From: Deltaproteobacteria bacterium IMCC39146
GTDB taxonomy: Bacteria > Desulfobacterota > Desulfuromonadia > Desulfuromonadales > BM103
Assembly (NCBI GenBank): GCA_030005635.1
Contig: JARUHP010000004.1
Location: 62,001-126,000, forward strand
DNA: 64,000 bases
Direction: 5' to 3'
Shown: positions 25,914-35,669 of the stretch, in pieces
How positions within the stretch are numbered: the first letter of the stretch is position 1
Layout: every line of letters begins with the position of its first letter
The notes under the pieces: generated by a model
Databases searched by the model: none
What the model was told of the DNA's origin: nothing
The model's input: only the letters and a program-made list of their open reading frames with translations
Program-made: the position numbers and the translations under genes

Positions 25914-26957
25914 CTATTTCAGATCACAATAAACCTTGTTCTTGCCGTCCTTCTTGGCCTGATACATCAGGTCATCCACTTTTTGCAACAAAGCCTGTGG
26001 ATCCGGACCATGATCGGGAAGAGCAGCAACACCAACACTCACTGTAACCCCGTGGGTTTTAGTGATCCCGGTCAGGAAACGTGGTGATTCTGTCTCAACA
26101 AAAATCCGGATGCGCTCAGCCACCTTGACGGCTTCAACCAGGGTTGTTTCAGGCAAGAGGGTCACAAATTCCTCACCACCATATCTGAAGAGTGAATCGC
26201 AGTCTCGCAACAATTCTTTGAGCATGGTGGCCATCTCCTGAAGAACAATATCGCCGTTCGGGTGGCCGTAGGTGTCATTAAACTTCTTAAAATCATCGAT
26301 ATCAAAGAGGATAATGGCCAACGGCTTGGAATAGCGATTGGCGCGCGCCACCTCTTCATTGAAGGTTTTTTTGAATTGCCTGTAGTTGTAAAGACCCGTC
26401 AATCCATCGGTACAGGCAAGTTGAAGGGTTCGCTCGTGCAAACGCGCGTGATCGATGCTCATGGTGGCGAAAGAAGAGAGTACGGATAGAAGTTCCAACT
26501 TCTCAGTATCAAATTCACGTGGCTTGAAATCATCCAGGTAAAGGACGCCTATGGTCCTTTTGTGGATTTTAAGTGGCACAGCGATCAGGGAGCGAATGCC
26601 TTCTTCTATGGCCAGAGGGTTTTTGAAGAAATCCGCGCTTGCTGTATCACCAACTATGAACACCTCACCGCGCTCCAGGATCTCGTAGGTCAACCCTCCC
26701 GACGTAACTCGCCAACGATCAAGAGCAACAAATTTGTCGCTGAGCCCGGCATGGGCACGCAACTCAAGCTGATAAGTATTTGCATCATACAAGGCGACAG
26801 AGCCAGCGGGCATATCCATCACCGACATGGCACTGTGCAGAATATTCTGCAACACCTCATCAAGTTCCAGCGAAGAGACAACGATCTGGGCAAGGTTCAG
26901 AATCCCCTTAAGCTCCTGAACCTGGGCAACCAATTTACTGCCATCAACCTCATTCAT
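25914..26957 (-). CDS. GAF-GGDEF diguanylate cyclase
   Basis: 347 residues: GAF domain (about 35-165), then GGDEF domain (175-347). The active site is GGEEF in FRYGGEEFVTL, and the product-inhibition I-site RxxD (RDCD) stands five residues before it, so this should be an active, feedback-controlled c-di-GMP synthase. There are no membrane segments. It precedes the sigma-54 regulator gene on the same strand. A 168-bp MITE-like repeat lies immediately upstream of its start. Confidence 0.94.
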   Translation of the reverse strand: MNEVDGSKLVAQVQELKGILNLAQIVVSSLELDEVLQNILHSAMSVMDMPAGSVALYDANTYQLELRAHAGLSDKFVALDRWRVTSGGLTYEILERGEVFIVGDTASADFFKNPLAIEEGIRSLIAVPLKIHKRTIGVLYLDDFKPREFDTEKLELLSVLSSFATMSIDHARLHERTLQLACTDGLTGLYNYRQFKKTFNEEVARANRYSKPLAIILFDIDDFKKFNDTYGHPNGDIVLQEMATMLKELLRDCDSLFRYGGEEFVTLLPETTLVEAVKVAERIRIFVETESPRFLTGITKTHGVTVSVGVAALPDHGPDPQALLQKVDDLMYQAKKDGKNKVYCDLK

Positions 26958-26975
26958 AACATTCCAGCTCTCCCC

Positions 26976-27143
26976 CTAGCAACCTGTCGGACTAGCCATG
27001 AAATGGCTGCAAATCCACTTGTTTGGTCCATATTTCAGTTCCTTTTCAACCAATAGCTACGGCTATTACTCTCAAAAGAGCCAAAATCTGTTCTCAAACG
27101 GTCAAATTTTCACTTCAGCCCAGATAGTCCGATGGGCTGCTAG
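26976..27143. mobile_element. 168-bp MITE-like repeat, copy A
   Basis: Bounded by imperfect inverted ends CTAGCAACCTGTCGGAC and GTCCGATGGGCTGCTAG (14 of 17 match). It shares almost the whole of its length with the element at 30018-30185, including the block TTTGGTCCATATTTCAG and the block AATAGCTACGGCTATTACTC. It codes for nothing. It lies between the diguanylate cyclase start and the secreted-protein gene. Confidence 0.75.
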
Positions 27144-27435
27144 TGCAACTATTGTCATTTAGTACGTGCAATAGATGAATTAAATTTTATAATACTTCTC
27201 CAGAAGAATATAAACAAGTAGCTCAGTAGCATAAGAGTCCGAATTTATTACAGACACGAATTTAAAGCAGGAGAAGAGGTGAACAAGTCGTAAATTCAGC
27301 AACGCCCGCATAATGGACATTACCTTGATCTACACATGGGCTGTTACAAAACGAGCTCTTCCACAAAATTTAAAATTCTGATAAAAAGATGTCGCACTGA
27401 GTCTAATGCTGTCCCCTTTTTTGTGAGGAGTCCCA
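27144..27435. other. Gene-free AT-rich spacer
   Basis: About 290 bp of low-GC sequence upstream of the secreted-protein gene. Apart from the GAGGAG ribosome site before 27436 I see no small gene, hairpin or clear promoter. Confidence 0.5.
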
Positions 27436-28278
27436 ATGTCCACAAACACAACTTATAACCGCCGAGGCTGGTTGCTGCTTACAGCTCTTATCCTGCTATT
27501 AAGCGCACTGCCCGCATTTGCCGGGGTCAATGACCTGTTCGGCAAAAAAGAGCTGGACGAAACAGAACGCCAGGAGACCATTGAACGCATCGACAGTATT
27601 CAGGGAAAGTTGAAACTGCTGCAGGATAAATTACGTGCTCTTGAGCGCCGCAAAGCAGCCAAGACTGCCGCGCAAAAATCAGAGCAGGTGGCAGGAGTTC
27701 TTTCAGCAACACCAGTACAGATCAACTGGCAGCCAATCGACGATTTGGTAACCAACCCCGGTGATTTTGGCCTTTACACCTATCTGTTGTTCAAAGGTGA
27801 TCTCTCAGACAGCAGCGCTGTCGGAGCCCTGGAGGATTTCATCCTGACGATTGAAACCCTGCCGGAGAACGACATCCCCGCCGGGCTGGCCAACCGCTTC
27901 CTGGTTCCTGTTGAAAAACCGCAATCGATGATAAACCTCGGGCGCCAACCTTACGATTTCAAACTGAATGAGGCCTACCTCAGTCGTCTTGCCTTACAGG
28001 ATCAGCTGAGCAATGGCCCGATCCTGGTCTCCTTGAGTCAGCCCCTCGACCCTTATGGATCAGGGCAGAGTCCCGCCTTCCTGGCTGTCAGCTTCGGCCG
28101 ACAGAATCCACAGCGGGCCCTGGAGTTGGCCAAGATCTGGCAAAACCAGGAGAAAGACGCCATCAGCGACAAAAGCCACCCAACCTCTGACCTTTTCTGG
28201 GAACTCATTGATGGCGCGGGGCCAACCCAGGTTGTCCGCTATCAGGAGCATATCCTGCTCGTTCTGCCACAGCAATGA
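27436..28278 (+). CDS. Secreted coiled-coil protein of unknown function
   Basis: 280 residues. Signal peptide WLLLTALILLLSALPAFA, cut before GVNDLF. Residues 35-75 form a charged coiled coil (ETIERIDSIQGKLKLLQDKL, then RALERRKAAKT). The rest, about 200 residues, is globular with no motif I recognise (INWQPIDDLVTNPGDFGLYT, LYTYLLFKGDL). GAGGAG stands six bases before the ATG. It overlaps the cysteine-cluster gene by 4 bp, so the two are co-translated. Confidence 0.82.
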   Translation: MSTNTTYNRRGWLLLTALILLLSALPAFAGVNDLFGKKELDETERQETIERIDSIQGKLKLLQDKLRALERRKAAKTAAQKSEQVAGVLSATPVQINWQPIDDLVTNPGDFGLYTYLLFKGDLSDSSAVGALEDFILTIETLPENDIPAGLANRFLVPVEKPQSMINLGRQPYDFKLNEAYLSRLALQDQLSNGPILVSLSQPLDPYGSGQSPAFLAVSFGRQNPQRALELAKIWQNQEKDAISDKSHPTSDLFWELIDGAGPTQVVRYQEHILLVLPQQ

Positions 28279-28547
28279 CAACATGGGAAGAGTCTTGCCA
28301 TCGTTGCGGACTTTGCTGTTTTGAAAAATCAGTCGATCTTAAAGGCCGCTTCTTTACAACAAAAACGCCCTGCCGCCACCTCGACATCATCAGTCGGGAG
28401 TGTCGCGTTTACGACAAACGCTTCGAGGTCGGAGAAGGTTGCGTCAAGCTGACCCCGGAGGTTGTTAAAGAGTCCGACTGGCTTCCTGAAGGCTGTGCTT
28501 ATCGTACAATCGAGGAACACGAGCCGGGGGATGAGGATCGCGATTAA
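28275..28547 (+). CDS. YkgJ-family cysteine-cluster protein
   Basis: 90 residues. The N-terminal CHRCGLCC at residues 8-15 and later cysteines in TPCRHLD and RECRVYD make the zinc/iron-chelating YkgJ (CxxCxxCC) pattern. Members are of unknown biochemical function, possibly metal-binding. The start overlaps the upstream secreted-protein stop by 4 bp. Confidence 0.9.
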   Translation: MTTWEESCHRCGLCCFEKSVDLKGRFFTTKTPCRHLDIISRECRVYDKRFEVGEGCVKLTPEVVKESDWLPEGCAYRTIEEHEPGDEDRD

Positions 28548-28639
28548 AACCATTAACGCAATGGCGCGATGAAAAACCAGGCAAAGCTCAAGGGAGCCTC
28601 TCATTTTTCATCAATAATGGGCTTCCTTGCCAATCTTTC

Positions 28640-28720
28640 TTATAATCTTTGCGTCTTCGCTTAGACATTTTGTCTGGTCTCCTCGTTCCACGTACCGCGT
28701 TCCTCGTCCCGTCCTTATAA
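28640..28720. repeat. Heptamer-repeat arm upstream of the MFS gene
   Basis: A short CTTTGCGTCTTCGC stretch is followed by CCTCGTTCCACGTACCGCGT TCCTCGTCCCG (period 7) at about 28679-28713. Only this orientation of the ACGAGGA family is present here. Confidence 0.6.
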
Positions 28721-28734
28721 AAGAGGGTGATTGC

Positions 28735-30036
28735 TTGAACCAACAGAGCGAACAGAAAGCCAAACTTGGCTGGTGTCTCTACGACTGGGCAAACTCGGCA
28801 TTTGCCACAGTGGTTCTGGCCGCAGTCCTGCCGGTTTATTTCGCAAGCCTCGTCCCTGACCAGGGAGCGAACCTTTTCGGGGGTTCCCAGACAATACCGG
28901 CAACAGCGCTCTGGGGCTATATCATCTCGTTTTCTATGGCTGTCGTCGCCATAACAGCCCCCGGACTCGGCAACCTGGCCGACCGCAAGGGCTGGCGCAG
29001 ACGACTGCTGATCATCTTTTGTCTACTCGGTTCGTTCGCTACCTGCGGGCTCTTCTTTGCCGGACCCGGACAGTATTTTCTCGCAGCAATCCTTTTTATC
29101 CTCGGCAATATCGGCTTTGCCGCCGGCAATATCTTTTACAACGCTTATCTCCCCGACCTGGCATCAGGTCACGAGGCTGATCGACTTTCTGCACGGGGGT
29201 TTGCGTTCGGATACATTGGCGGAGGATTGACGTTGCTGATCGTCTTTCTGATGATCCAAAAATATACCTGGTTCGGCATAGCTGACCAGGGCAGCGCGAC
29301 CCGGCTGGGATTTCTTCTCACCGGTGTATGGTGGCTAGCTTTTGCCCTACCCGCCTTCAGCTGGCTGAAAAGTGTACCCATCACTTCGCACGCACGTCAT
29401 GCACTGCGCACCCCGCGAGATTACCTGAAAACTTTCGCCGACCTTCGCCAGTATAGACATCTCGGCCGTTTCCTGATCGCTTTCCTGATCTATAATGACG
29501 GCATCCAAACCATCATTGCAGTCTCGGCCATCTTCGCCCGAGAAGAACTCGGTTTAGGAACAGGAACAATTCTCGGTTGCTTTCTGATGATTCAGTTTGT
29601 CGCTATGCCCGGGGCTTTGCTCTTCTCGAGACTGGCCTATCATTTCAACACCAAACGGGCTATATTGTTAAGCCTCGTGCTCTTCACTGCGATCACTGTC
29701 TACGCTTCAATTATGAAGAGTGCCACAGAATTCTGGATTCTCGGCTTCGCTGTTGCAATTGTTCTTGGGGGCAGCCAGGCTCTCAGTCGTTCTCTTTTCT
29801 CAAGCATGGTACCTAAATCACGAAACGCAGAATTCTTTGGCTTCTATGCGATCAGTTCAAAGTTCGCTTCTATTTTTGGCCCCCTCACCTTTGCCCTTCT
29901 TATCGAGCTGACCGGCTCGAACCGAATCGCCATTCTCGCATTGACCAGCTTTTTTGTTGTTGGGATAGTCCTCCTGTTCAGAGTGGATACTGAGCAAGGC
30001 AGGCTGCAAGCCGAATATAGCAACCTGTCGGACTAA
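28735..30036 (+). CDS. MFS transporter, UMF1/Atg22-like family
   Basis: 433 residues with twelve predicted membrane segments. The start KLGWCLYDWANSAFATVVLA is the signature of the UMF1 family (Vacuole effluxer Atg22-like). I use the TTG at 28735, preceded by AGAGGGTGA; the frame upstream of it is heptamer repeat. NLADRKGWRRRLL in the first half is the MFS loop motif. The 3' end is peculiar: the last residues (SNLSD) and stop are encoded inside a 168-bp repeat. Substrate unknown. Confidence 0.88.
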   Translation: MNQQSEQKAKLGWCLYDWANSAFATVVLAAVLPVYFASLVPDQGANLFGGSQTIPATALWGYIISFSMAVVAITAPGLGNLADRKGWRRRLLIIFCLLGSFATCGLFFAGPGQYFLAAILFILGNIGFAAGNIFYNAYLPDLASGHEADRLSARGFAFGYIGGGLTLLIVFLMIQKYTWFGIADQGSATRLGFLLTGVWWLAFALPAFSWLKSVPITSHARHALRTPRDYLKTFADLRQYRHLGRFLIAFLIYNDGIQTIIAVSAIFAREELGLGTGTILGCFLMIQFVAMPGALLFSRLAYHFNTKRAILLSLVLFTAITVYASIMKSATEFWILGFAVAIVLGGSQALSRSLFSSMVPKSRNAEFFGFYAISSKFASIFGPLTFALLIELTGSNRIAILALTSFFVVGIVLLFRVDTEQGRLQAEYSNLSD

Positions 30037-30185
30037 CCATGAACTGGCTGCAAAATCCGCCTGTTTGGTCCATATTTCAGCACCTTTTCGACCAATAGCT
30101 ACGGCTATTACTCTCAAAAGAGCCAAAATCTGTTCTCAAACGGTTAAGTTTTCGCTTCAGCCCAGATATTCTGACAGGCTGCTAG
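30018..30185. mobile_element. 168-bp MITE-like repeat, copy B
   Basis: Same length and nearly the same sequence as 26976-27143, with ends TAGCAACCTGTCGGAC and TTCTGACAGGCTGCTA. It begins inside the last codons of the MFS gene and supplies its stop codon. CGAAT occurs just outside both ends, a possible target duplication. Confidence 0.75.
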
Positions 30186-30217
30186 CGAATGATAATTAAG
30201 AGCAACGGAAACTGGAC

Positions 30218-30253
30218 AAAAAAAGCCCCACAGCCAGGAGGGTGCTGTGGGGC
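30218..30253 (-). terminator. Intrinsic terminator of the ABC permease transcript (hairpin module copy 1)
   Basis: Ten-bp stem GCCCCACAGC/GCTGTGGGGC with a nine-base loop, followed on the minus strand by seven T. It would stop the permease mRNA. On the plus strand the same hairpin is followed by a conserved TTAGGAGGTAAAACATGAA, part of a module repeated at 60132 and 60513. Confidence 0.8.
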
Positions 30254-30381
30254 AAAGGGTTTGTGGTTTTTGCTTAGGAGGTAAAACATGAAGAACTATG
30301 TTCTTGATTCAAATATTACCTTTCTAGTTATCTTTGTCAACAAAAAAAATCACTTTACATCAGTAAGCAAAATTAAGCCGC

Positions 30382-31356
30382 TCAGCCCTTGCGAATTCGT
30401 GGGTCAGCCAGGGCATAACTGATATCTGCGAGCAGGTTGCCGATCAGGGTTAGCACGGCACCAATCACCAGAACGCCCATAATCAGGGGGTAGTCACGCA
30501 TCAGGACACCATCATAAAAGAGCTTGCCCATACCGGGGATGGCGAAAATGGTTTCGAAGATAACGCTACCACCGATCAGACCCGGCACAGAAAGACCGAG
30601 GATTGTAATGACCGGTAACAGAGCGTTTCTCAAGGCATGCTTATAGATAACAGCCCTTTCCGACAAGCCCTTGGCGCGGGCGGTAAGAATGTAATCCTGG
30701 CGGATCACTTCAAGCATATTGGAGCGCATATAACGGGAGAAGCCGGCCAGGCCTCCGAACGCAGAGACAAACACGGGAAGGATCAGGTGGTGAGCCATGT
30801 CCCAAACCTGCATGCCGGAACTCATGTAATCGTAGCCGATCGATTTAAGCCCTGCCACAGGGAAGAGCCCTAAGCGAACGCCCAGGTAATCCATGAGGAG
30901 TAATGCCAGCCAGAAAGAAGGCATGGCAAAGCCGAGAAAAACAAACACCGTCGTACTGCGATCGAACAGACTGTTACGACGCACTGCAGAGAGGATACCT
31001 ATCGGCACTGCAGCCGCCAGGATGACCGCTATCGAGAGAACATTGATGAGGATGGTGATCGGCATGCGCTCTGCGACCTTTTCCAGCACAGGACGATGGT
31101 CCTGGGCGAAAGATTCACCGAAATCGAGCGTTGCGACCTGCTTCAACCAGAGTCCGTATTGCACATAAAGAGGCTTATCGAGGTTATAACGTTCTCGCAA
31201 CCGATCACGCATCTCAACGCTGGATTTAGGGTTGAGATCAGTTTGCATGTCAGTCGGCTCGCCAGGCGCCAGATGGATGACCATGAAGCTGATCAGCGTG
31301 ATGCCGATGAGCAGGGGGATCATCATAAATAACCTTTTAGTGAGATAAACGAGCAT
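30382..31356 (-). CDS. Peptide/nickel ABC transporter permease, DppB/OppB family
   Basis: 324 residues with six membrane segments. It begins [20 protein letters not shown], and the EAA-type cytoplasmic loop is [20 protein letters not shown] near residue 215. N-terminal DppB-type signature: [16 protein letters not shown]. Only one permease and one binding protein occur here; the second permease and ATPases (dppC, dppD/F) must be elsewhere, because the downstream side is the MFS gene on the other strand. Confidence 0.95.
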   Translation of the reverse strand: MLVYLTKRLFMMIPLLIGITLISFMVIHLAPGEPTDMQTDLNPKSSVEMRDRLRERYNLDKPLYVQYGLWLKQVATLDFGESFAQDHRPVLEKVAERMPITILINVLSIAVILAAAVPIGILSAVRRNSLFDRSTTVFVFLGFAMPSFWLALLLMDYLGVRLGLFPVAGLKSIGYDYMSSGMQVWDMAHHLILPVFVSAFGGLAGFSRYMRSNMLEVIRQDYILTARAKGLSERAVIYKHALRNALLPVITILGLSVPGLIGGSVIFETIFAIPGMGKLFYDGVLMRDYPLIMGVLVIGAVLTLIGNLLADISYALADPRIRKG

Positions 31357-31401
31357 GGCTTAATAGTTTTCTCTTATACTGAAATTAAATATTCTACAAT
31401 T

Positions 31402-31482
31402 GGTACGAGGAACGCGGGACGTGGGACGAGGAAAACCTGAAGCCTTTGACTTACGCGTGCCTCGTCCCGCGTTCCTCGTACC
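31402..31482. repeat. Inverted heptamer arms differing by one unit (ACGAGGA/ACGCGGG)
   Basis: Left arm 31402-31431 (GGTACGAGGAACGCGGGACG, then TGGGACGAGG) and right arm 31460-31482, whose reverse complement is identical to the left arm minus the seven bases TGGGACG. The loop is 28 bp. It lies between the binding-protein gene and the permease gene. Confidence 0.9.
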
Positions 31483-31492
31483 GGCGTTATGC

Positions 31493-33106
31493 CTAACGAG
31501 TATACTTCTGCTCGCTCTTGGCCACCCACCAATAATTAAAATTATAACTGATCCCCGCAGGAGAAGGCTCTATGCCACGGACCCGGTTGGCAACGGCCGG
31601 CAAGGCCTCACCCACATAGAGGAAAGTATAAGGCTGTTCCTCGGCGAGTATCTCCTGGAAACGATCGTAGATTAGTTTACGCTCTTCCTGATCGAAAGTC
31701 CTTCTCCCCGCCTCCAGCAATTCATCCACTTCCTGGTTGTTGAATTTGACGAAGTTGAGCTCGCGCGGTGCGGTTTTGCTTGAGTGCCAGATATTATACT
31801 GATCAGGCTCCGGTCCACCACTCCAACCGAGAATTGTAGCATCGAAATTCCCCGGGAAGATGAATTCTTTCAGGAACGTCGCCCACTCGACGACGCGAAT
31901 TTCGACAATGACGCCGACCTCTTTAAGACGACGTTGAATGATTTCAGCGGTTTTTGAACGCAAATCATTGCCCTGATTGGTGACAATGGTAAATGCCAGT
32001 TTTTTACCGTCCTTGTCCAGCACACCATCATTATTACTATCAACCCAACCCGCCTCGGCAAACAGGGAACGTGACAGCTCCGGGTTATAATCGTAACGTT
32101 TGACCTTGGCGTTATAAACCCAGGTGTCCGGCTTGTATGGTCCGGTTGCCGCCTGCCCGAGCCCCAGCAGAACTCCGTCTATCAACTCCTGCTTATTAAT
32201 GGCGTAGGAAATAGCATGGCGGACTCTCTTATCCTGAAAGAGCGGCTTGGTCAGATTATAGCCGAGATAGGTGTAACTGAAAGACAGGTAACGGTATTTA
32301 TTGAATTTGCGTTTAAACGCCGGCGTGTCGGTCTGAGTACTGTACTGGATCGGTGTCAGCCCCATGTAATCAAGACCACCGGATTGCAATTCGAGGAACT
32401 GGGTCGAAGTATCGGGGATGACTCGATAGACGATACGATGGAGATACGGTTGACCTTCAAAGTAATCGGGGTTGGCAAGTAACACCACCTTCTCTCCGGC
32501 ATCCCACTTGACGAATTTGTACGGACCGGTGCCGATCGGGCTACGTGAGAGAGGGCTCTTGGTGATCTCTTTACCTTCGAGCAGATGTTTGGGATGAATC
32601 GACGTTCCCCAGCTTTCCAGTGCCGGAGCATAGGGTTTTTCGTAAGTCACCCGAAAAGTGTAGGGATCGGGAGCTTCAGCCTTGGCAACCTGCAAGAAAT
32701 CTTCAGCATAGGATGTCGGCACATCCGGGTTGATATACAGCTGGTAAGTAAAGAGGACATCGGCGCTGGTAAAAGGAGCGCCATCATGCCAGACAACATC
32801 TTTACGCAGATGGAAGGTGAAGGAGAGGTTGTCTTCAGAAATCTCCCAGGACTCTGCCAATTCACCTTCCAGCTGCAAGTTTTTATCGTAACGAATCAGG
32901 CCGCTGTAGACCTTGCCGTTGATATCACTTGAGGCGGAGTCGGAAGCAAGCACCGGCAGAAGATTATTTGGTTCGCCGATAGACGCCTCGATAAAGGTGT
33001 CACCATGGACTGGCTTTGCCGCATCACCTTCTGCGGGGATGACAGCTTCTTGCTGCTCACAGGCAACGGTCATGAATAACAGAATACAAATCAGTAGATA
33101 TCTCAC
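31493..33106 (-). CDS. Peptide ABC transporter substrate-binding lipoprotein (SBP family 5)
   Basis: 537 residues from a GTG at 33106 (AAGGGG five bases upstream). RYLLICILLFMTVAC gives lipobox TVAC. Family-5 marks: GDTFIEASIGEPNNLLPVLA near the mature start, WHDGAPFTSADVLFTYQ near residue 110 and NPELSRSLFAEAGW near 365. It binds oligopeptides or related ligands for the permease gene 137 bp downstream. An unpaired cassette without ATPase genes. Confidence 0.94.
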   Translation of the reverse strand: MRYLLICILLFMTVACEQQEAVIPAEGDAAKPVHGDTFIEASIGEPNNLLPVLASDSASSDINGKVYSGLIRYDKNLQLEGELAESWEISEDNLSFTFHLRKDVVWHDGAPFTSADVLFTYQLYINPDVPTSYAEDFLQVAKAEAPDPYTFRVTYEKPYAPALESWGTSIHPKHLLEGKEITKSPLSRSPIGTGPYKFVKWDAGEKVVLLANPDYFEGQPYLHRIVYRVIPDTSTQFLELQSGGLDYMGLTPIQYSTQTDTPAFKRKFNKYRYLSFSYTYLGYNLTKPLFQDKRVRHAISYAINKQELIDGVLLGLGQAATGPYKPDTWVYNAKVKRYDYNPELSRSLFAEAGWVDSNNDGVLDKDGKKLAFTIVTNQGNDLRSKTAEIIQRRLKEVGVIVEIRVVEWATFLKEFIFPGNFDATILGWSGGPEPDQYNIWHSSKTAPRELNFVKFNNQEVDELLEAGRRTFDQEERKLIYDRFQEILAEEQPYTFLYVGEALPAVANRVRGIEPSPAGISYNFNYWWVAKSEQKYTR

Positions 33107-33154
33107 AAACACCCCTTACGAGTTAGACGTTCAAACTTGCTCAGAAAACTTTAC

Positions 33155-33934
33155 TCAATCGGGCAAATACACAACACGTGCACTTGCAGGGGGAGCGAAC
33201 TTAAAGAGCTCCGGGCGAATTTGACCATTTGTTTCTACATCTGAGAAGGCCAGGGTTACTGTTGCATATTTCTCAGGGATTTTAAGAGTCAGCAGCTTCG
33301 GATAAGAACTGTCTGACTCAGAAAACTCTGCATACTGAACCTTCAGGAGCAGATCATTGTCTTTAAAATATGACACCTCTATCAACTCCTGCATGTCATT
33401 AAAGATCAACTCTTGCCGCTGTAAGGTACCGCTATGAATCAATAACCAGCCGCCAGCCTTGAGTGTAAAAGCTTCTTTTTTCCAGGATTCGATCATCTGA
33501 GGCTGATACAAGAGGACACCGACAAGATCCGACAACCCCAGAGGCAGGTTTATGAACATGCCCAGATTCTTGGGGCTTGCTGAACCTTGATAGTAAATGT
33601 TTTGCGCCGGTAGCAAGGCCCCCATTTTCTCGCCATCGGCAACCAGTAGAAGCAGGGGCACGCCAAAAGGACTGAGAGTCTCTGCCCGCAACCGATCAGG
33701 CTTCTCAACCAAAAGAACCTGGTTTGCATTAGTGTTGTTCAGAGGTGCTTCCAGCTTTAATTTAGCCAGGCCCTGAATCGAGTTTATGCTGAAGGCCTTA
33801 TCGCGCCAATTCTGTATGAGCGCATCAGCGAAGTCAGAACTGACAGGCGGACCGAGCTCGGGTCGCAGAGGTGCACAGGAAGAAAGAAAGATGACTGCAA
33901 GAGTTAACGCAAGCAGCAACACACGCCGTGGCAT
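33155..33934 (-). CDS. LolB-like outer-membrane lipoprotein
   Basis: 259 residues from the ATG at 33934. MPRRVLLLALTLAVIFLSSC ends in lipobox LSSC. The mature protein resembles the LolB/DUF4292 half-barrel: INSIQGLAKLKLEAP, RLRAETLSPFGVPLLLLVAD and a C-terminal PEKYATVTLAFSDVETNGQI. LolB receives lipoproteins from LolA and inserts them in the outer membrane; deltaproteobacterial relatives are less certain. It starts 10 bp after the TPR lipoprotein gene. Confidence 0.78.
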   Translation of the reverse strand: MPRRVLLLALTLAVIFLSSCAPLRPELGPPVSSDFADALIQNWRDKAFSINSIQGLAKLKLEAPLNNTNANQVLLVEKPDRLRAETLSPFGVPLLLLVADGEKMGALLPAQNIYYQGSASPKNLGMFINLPLGLSDLVGVLLYQPQMIESWKKEAFTLKAGGWLLIHSGTLQRQELIFNDMQELIEVSYFKDNDLLLKVQYAEFSESDSSYPKLLTLKIPEKYATVTLAFSDVETNGQIRPELFKFAPPASARVVYLPD

Positions 33935-33944
33935 GATCAACCTG

Positions 33945-35669
33945 TCACAGTGGGTCAGCAAGGGTTTCAAGTTTTTCACGAAGCTTATCGTTATCCGGCG
34001 CCAACTGCAGTGATTTCTCAAATGCAGTGCGCGCCTGTTCGAAGTTACTTAAAGACAGATGAATTTCGCCGAGATGTTCGAAAACAACAGCATCATCAGA
34101 AAGTTGACGACTGGCCTCCTCAATGATCTTGAGAGCCTCTATCAGGCGGCCCATACGGTAATAGACCCAACCAAGAGTATCCATGATATGCGGTGCAGGT
34201 TTCAGAGCAATAGCCCGCTCAGCATATTGTAGGGCTTCATCGAGATCTTTATTCTTAACAGCCAGCTCATAAGCGAGAAAGTTCAGGGCCTCTGCATGTT
34301 TGTCATCAAAGCTGAGGAGAGTCTTCATCGCCTGGGACGCCTCCTGGTGACGGCCAACCCGTTCCAGGATCAAAGCTTTCTGATAAAGAAGGTCGGTGTT
34401 TTCCGGATACAATTCGAGGCCATTGCCTACTGTCGTCAACGCAAGGTCGCCCTGTCCCTGAGCCATATAAAGAGAAGCAAGGTAATTAAAGACGTGCGGG
34501 CGAGTTCTTCCCGAAGTCATTCTCATCTCAAGAGTGGATATCGCTTCTTCAACACGCTCGGTTTCAAGATAGATGTAGCCGATGTGAGAAATCGCGTCAT
34601 CGTAAAATGAAGAGTTACTCTCAATAGCAAGAAAAGCCTCTAACGCCAGATCCCATTTGGACTCTCGTTCATAAGCTGTTCCCAGGTAGTAACGAGCGGT
34701 TTCAAGATCCGGCTTCAGATCAAGCATCTCCCTGAAGACGGCTGCCGCATCGGACCAACGTTTCTGCTCCAGGTAGATCAGGCCAACCTTGCGACGGGCA
34801 TCAAAATCATCCGGTTTGAGCTCAACAATGATGGCGAGCTCTTCGAGGGCGTCGTCATAGCGATTCATGCCCACGTAGACTCTTGAGAGATGATGACGCA
34901 AGGTAAAATCGAGAGGTCTTTTTTGCTGAGCCAAGGAGAATACATCCAGTGCTTTCTGCCATTCTTTGAGCTCTTCGTAAAGAAGTCCCAACTCCAGGTA
35001 AGCCTGGTCGACGTCTGGGCTGCGACGAATCAACTCACGATACTCTTCTACAGCCAACTGGTTTAAATCAATCTCGCGGTAGAGACGAGCCATAGCCAAG
35101 CGAGCAGGCAGAGAATCTGGATCTTGCTTGAGGATCTTTTTCAACTCGGTAGAGGCGAGATCGACGGAGCCGGAGCGGACCAGAGCTATCGCCAGATGCA
35201 GACGAACCTGCCCTTTTTCAGGCTCAAGCTCAAGGACACGACGGAAGTAGGGAATCGCTTCAGCAGGCTGCCGATTACTGAAGTAAGCATTTGCCAGCGT
35301 CAGGTTGGCCCTGACTGAATCCGGGTTTCGCAGGAGGATATCCTCAATCGTGCGCACTGTTTTCTCGGGTTGATTCATAGCGAGATAAAGCTCAGCGAGC
35401 TCAAAACGCAGGTCTTCATCATCAGGGTCGAAATCGATGGCTGTCAGAAAATCGGCAGAGGCACCTTCGAAGTCATCTTCGGCCAACAGCATCCGACCCC
35501 GAGAATAGTAAAAATAGGCATTTGACTGCGGTTCATTGAGGCGGGAGACGTAAGGAACTTGATCCTTAGAGGTTTGATTTTCACCGTGAACATCTACAGC
35601 CACGCAGCCACAAAGCAATAGAAGCAGCGGGAAAGCATATTTATTGAGGCAGGCCGGTAGCATGGGCAT
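33945..35669 (-). CDS. Long TPR-repeat lipoprotein
   Basis: 574 residues. The signal ends LLLLLCGC (lipobox CGC type, Cys near residue 22). About fifteen tetratricopeptide repeats fill residues 50-560, for example ANAYFSNRQPAEAIPYFRRV, YLELGLLYEELKEWQKALDV and HLGEIHLSLSNFEQARTAFE. A scaffold of the cell envelope, probably with the LolB-like protein encoded next. An in-frame second ATG at 35663 has the better ribosome site. Confidence 0.9.
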   Translation of the reverse strand: MPMLPACLNKYAFPLLLLLCGCVAVDVHGENQTSKDQVPYVSRLNEPQSNAYFYYSRGRMLLAEDDFEGASADFLTAIDFDPDDEDLRFELAELYLAMNQPEKTVRTIEDILLRNPDSVRANLTLANAYFSNRQPAEAIPYFRRVLELEPEKGQVRLHLAIALVRSGSVDLASTELKKILKQDPDSLPARLAMARLYREIDLNQLAVEEYRELIRRSPDVDQAYLELGLLYEELKEWQKALDVFSLAQQKRPLDFTLRHHLSRVYVGMNRYDDALEELAIIVELKPDDFDARRKVGLIYLEQKRWSDAAAVFREMLDLKPDLETARYYLGTAYERESKWDLALEAFLAIESNSSFYDDAISHIGYIYLETERVEEAISTLEMRMTSGRTRPHVFNYLASLYMAQGQGDLALTTVGNGLELYPENTDLLYQKALILERVGRHQEASQAMKTLLSFDDKHAEALNFLAYELAVKNKDLDEALQYAERAIALKPAPHIMDTLGWVYYRMGRLIEALKIIEEASRQLSDDAVVFEHLGEIHLSLSNFEQARTAFEKSLQLAPDNDKLREKLETLADPL

